This document shows, one piece after another, positions 5,846-7,514 of a stretch of 7,514 bases of DNA (position 1 is the stretch's first letter; every line of letters starts with the position of its first letter). The notes beneath the pieces are model-generated. The model ran no database searches and was not told the DNA's origin. It saw nothing but the letters and a program-made list of their open reading frames with translations. The stretch lies in assembly GCA_018623995.1 (NCBI GenBank), contig JAAZUV010000065.1, positions 1-7,514 of the forward strand, given 5' to 3'. The position numbers and the translations under genes are program-made. Source of the DNA: Methanobacteriota archaeon. GTDB taxonomy: Archaea; Thermoplasmatota; Poseidoniia; Poseidoniales; Poseidoniaceae.

Positions 5846-6982
5846 CTAATGAAGCAAGCCCCAACTGTGCTCCGCATTACCACGAATCCAATCGTACATC
5901 GCTTCACGCCTTACGCCATGCTCGTCCGTGATCGTGAGCGATTCTACTTCGAGAGGGTATTCGTTGTAGGTCAAGTGTGACCAGACGCCTCCCCGTGTGG
6001 GTTGATGAAAGTCCCAGAAGGCACGTGCAACGGCCCTTACAGTGACGTCGATGGTCGTTCTGCCATTCTTGAGTTTCACATGGAATCGGGGGAGGTTGTT
6101 GTCTTGACGGTCCTTTTCCACACGAACACGCTTGAAGCGTTCGCTTCTTCCATGGACAGCATCATGGAATAGACCACCTTGACTTACGGCAATGTGTGAG
6201 ACATCTCGCCGCTTCCATTCACGATGATCTCGACTCAGGATGGTTGTCGAGAGGTGAGGCAGGAACCAATCAAGGTACGAACCGTCCGAAAAGTGAAGAA
6301 CGCCCCAGTACCAAGGAACACTCGGAGCTTGGACACAGACTTTTTGGAAATATGCGGTACCATTCACATCTTCTCCATCGATGGTTCCTGAAACTCTTGT
6401 TCCGTGCAATCGAAGGATGTCGTAACCAAGGGAACCAAGGTAGGTAGCAGTTGCCTCACGAGCCGTCGACATGGCAGGGTTCCATGGTGTCATCTTCAAT
6501 TGAATGGATTGGACTGCTTCATGTTCAAGATCCAAGTTGAGCCAAAATTGTGAGCGATCAGATAGCATACCCATCGAGCAATCGCCTTCCAGGAGTGGGA
6601 CGACCGCCCCCCCGCCTTGACCTTCCTTGCCTGGCCATGACGCATGGTTGGAAGGAAGAACCACCATATCGCATACTTTGGCAATGATTTCGTCATGCAT
6701 AACCGAACCATCGAACCACCATGCACAAACCATACCATCGATTTGAATGGCTCCTTGGTCATCAAACCCAGGCGTCCCTTTGGGCTTCCACTCCACCTCA
6801 TTGATGTGGACATGGTCGTTTTCTTTGGTTGACCAAAGGACCATGAGTTGTTTACCCGCCATGGGATGTTCATCATCATCGAGCATTACGAGCCACCACC
6901 ACCAATCCCACGTGAGGTGCTCAATGGGTGGACGTTGGTTCAGCGTCCATAGAGTTGAGAAATCACCAGCAAAGGTTTCCAT
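5846..6982 (-). CDS. Trp-rich beta protein, tentative CrtC/AttH lipocalin-like family
   Basis: The 378-residue protein has no signal peptide or membrane segment. It is rich in Trp and short beta strands. Features resembling the lipocalin-like CrtC/AttH (carotenoid 1,2-hydratase-like) superfamily are the N-terminal WDWWWWLVML (25-34), comparable to the family's EWWY strand, and the central GTAYFQK...PWYWGVLHFSDGSYLDW (208-239), comparable to its GxxY...W-WG-DG motif. A paired strand motif near the end (GGVWSHLTYNEYPLEVESL, 331-349) also fits. This family binds or modifies hydrophobic molecules; a specific substrate cannot be assigned and the match is from memory. The frame stays open upstream to 7126, but that overlaps the preceding gene and gives Cys-rich non-family sequence. 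The ATG at 6982 has GAGGGAT just ahead and follows the permease stop by eight bases, implying one transcript with the ABC-2-like permease. Confidence 0.7.
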   Translation of the reverse strand: METFAGDFSTLWTLNQRPPIEHLTWDWWWWLVMLDDDEHPMAGKQLMVLWSTKENDHVHINEVEWKPKGTPGFDDQGAIQIDGMVCAWWFDGSVMHDEIIAKVCDMVVLPSNHASWPGKEGQGGGAVVPLLEGDCSMGMLSDRSQFWLNLDLEHEAVQSIQLKMTPWNPAMSTAREATATYLGSLGYDILRLHGTRVSGTIDGEDVNGTAYFQKVCVQAPSVPWYWGVLHFSDGSYLDWFLPHLSTTILSRDHREWKRRDVSHIAVSQGGLFHDAVHGRSERFKRVRVEKDRQDNNLPRFHVKLKNGRTTIDVTVRAVARAFWDFHQPTRGGVWSHLTYNEYPLEVESLTITDEHGVRREAMYDWIRGNAEHSWGLLH

Positions 6983-6985
6983 ATT

Positions 6986-6992
6986 ATCCCTC
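6986..6992 (-). promoter_or_regulatory. Shine-Dalgarno overlapping the ABC-2-like stop codon
   Basis: The minus strand reads TGAGGGAT: the TGA stop of the upstream permease gene runs into GAGGGAT, a few bases before the ATG at 6982. This sets the start of the lipocalin-like gene and repeats the arrangement seen before truA. Confidence 0.55.
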
Positions 6993-7514
6993 ACACAATC
7001 TCTTTGGATTTGAAAATCAGTTGTCCAATGAACCAGAAAAAGGTGGCTTGGAACAACAGTACAATCACGGAAACAACAGTCGTTGCATACGGCCCCATAC
7101 CGAGACCAAGGTCGGATTGAGCCCACTCCAACGCACCGTAACCGGGCAATTCATTGCCGCCACCGAAGAAGAAAAAGCCATCAGGATTCGAACCCCCTGC
7201 CCATGACCCTGCCTCGGTGAACATCGCCATATCAGGCCATACAAGATAAGCACCAGAATCAATGATACTCATCGACCAACCGACAACAGACATTCGAAGG
7301 AAACTTGATTCAGGAACAGACATCGAGAGCAATGCCATTCCAAGTTCCCAAGCCGCAATCGGAAGGGCGAGAATAATTCCATACTTCCAAAGAACGCCCA
7401 AGAAAGCGAACAACATCCCGTAGACGAGTGTCGCAAGAAGGGCAGCAATAAGGATTGAAAACCATACACCTAGATCTGCGAATCTGAATAATTGGTCACC
7501 TGGCCCCATGAAGC
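6991..7514 (-). CDS. ABC-2-type permease, C-terminal part (5' end beyond right edge)
   Basis: Membrane protein whose reading frame is open through the right edge, so the Met at 7509 is probably internal. About 173 residues are visible. Hydrophobic spans lie at roughly 15-42 (VWFSILIAALLATLVYGMLFAFLGVLW), 44-63 (YGIILALPIAAWELGMALL) and the last 30 residues before the stop (TTVVSVIVLLFQATFFWFIGQLIF), ending FKSKEIV. A short-tailed final span finishing in F--K/R-E/D-hydrophobic, and a paired central hairpin of spans, are typical of ABC-2 (NosY/CcmB-style) export permeases, the partner of a separate ATPase. Between the second and last visible spans is a roughly 80-residue loop rich in Gly, Phe and Trp (DGFFFFGGGNELPGYG), presumably extracellular. 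The cargo is unknown and the ATPase would be expected to the right of the window. The family call is from span pattern and C-terminal tail only. Confidence 0.65.
   Translation of the reverse strand, partial: FMGPGDQLFRFADLGVWFSILIAALLATLVYGMLFAFLGVLWKYGIILALPIAAWELGMALLSMSVPESSFLRMSVVGWSMSIIDSGAYLVWPDMAMFTEAGSWAGGSNPDGFFFFGGGNELPGYGALEWAQSDLGLGMGPYATTVVSVIVLLFQATFFWFIGQLIFKSKEIV

Noticed and set aside
6983..7126. 48-residue N-terminal extension of the lipocalin-like protein starting at 7126
   Set aside because: It would overlap the C-terminus of the ABC-2-like permease by 136 bases. The added sequence is Cys/Arg-rich unlike the rest, while the ATG at 6982 has a good Shine-Dalgarno.
7509..7509. 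Met at 7509 as the true start of the ABC-2-like protein
   Set aside because: The frame is still open to the right edge, and a permease of this type needs more spans before this point, so the Met is most likely internal.

Overview
The window is gene-dense and every gene I can support lies on the minus strand, so it reads right to left. Seven genes are visible; those at the two edges are incomplete. The general character is archaeal. There is a lipoprotein signal (L-S-G-C) on a sugar-type binding protein. TATA-like elements lie about 25-27 bases upstream of one or two start codons. The likely first gene of a unit has no Shine-Dalgarno, while the internal genes do have one. Spacers are short, and Asp/Glu-rich N-termini (MSDE, MSDD, MSDA) recur. 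A marine planktonic euryarchaeon of the Poseidoniales (Marine Group II) kind would fit, but that placement is an impression from gene style, not a demonstrated match.

Reading in the direction of transcription: 7514-6991 is the C-terminal part of a multi-span membrane protein resembling ABC-2 type permeases. It is followed after 8 bases by a 378-residue Trp-rich soluble protein (6982-5846) that tentatively resembles the CrtC/AttH lipocalin-like family. A T-rich stretch and 78 bases of spacer follow. Next comes a compact cluster: a four-span membrane protein with a bacterial-type PH domain (5767-4727), a small TPR-like helical protein (4676-4158) and the tRNA pseudouridine synthase TruA (4148-3228).

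After 53 bases, which contain a TATA-like element, comes the most interesting locus: an 873-residue protein (3174-553). It joins a lipoprotein-type MalE-like sugar-binding domain, a small beta-rich domain with two cysteines, an extra membrane anchor and a complete MalF-like permease in one chain. Its stop codon overlaps the ATG of the next gene (556 to the left edge). That gene encodes a MalG-like permease whose canonical first membrane span is preceded by about 150 residues holding roughly four additional hydrophobic segments.

Together the last two genes look like the binding protein plus both permease subunits of a CUT1-type carbohydrate ABC importer, with the binding protein covalently tethered to one permease. 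No ATPase (MalK) gene is inside the window; it could lie beyond the left edge or elsewhere. I see no tRNA, rRNA, CRISPR array, insertion sequence or long repeat, and no gene-free stretch over 300 bases.
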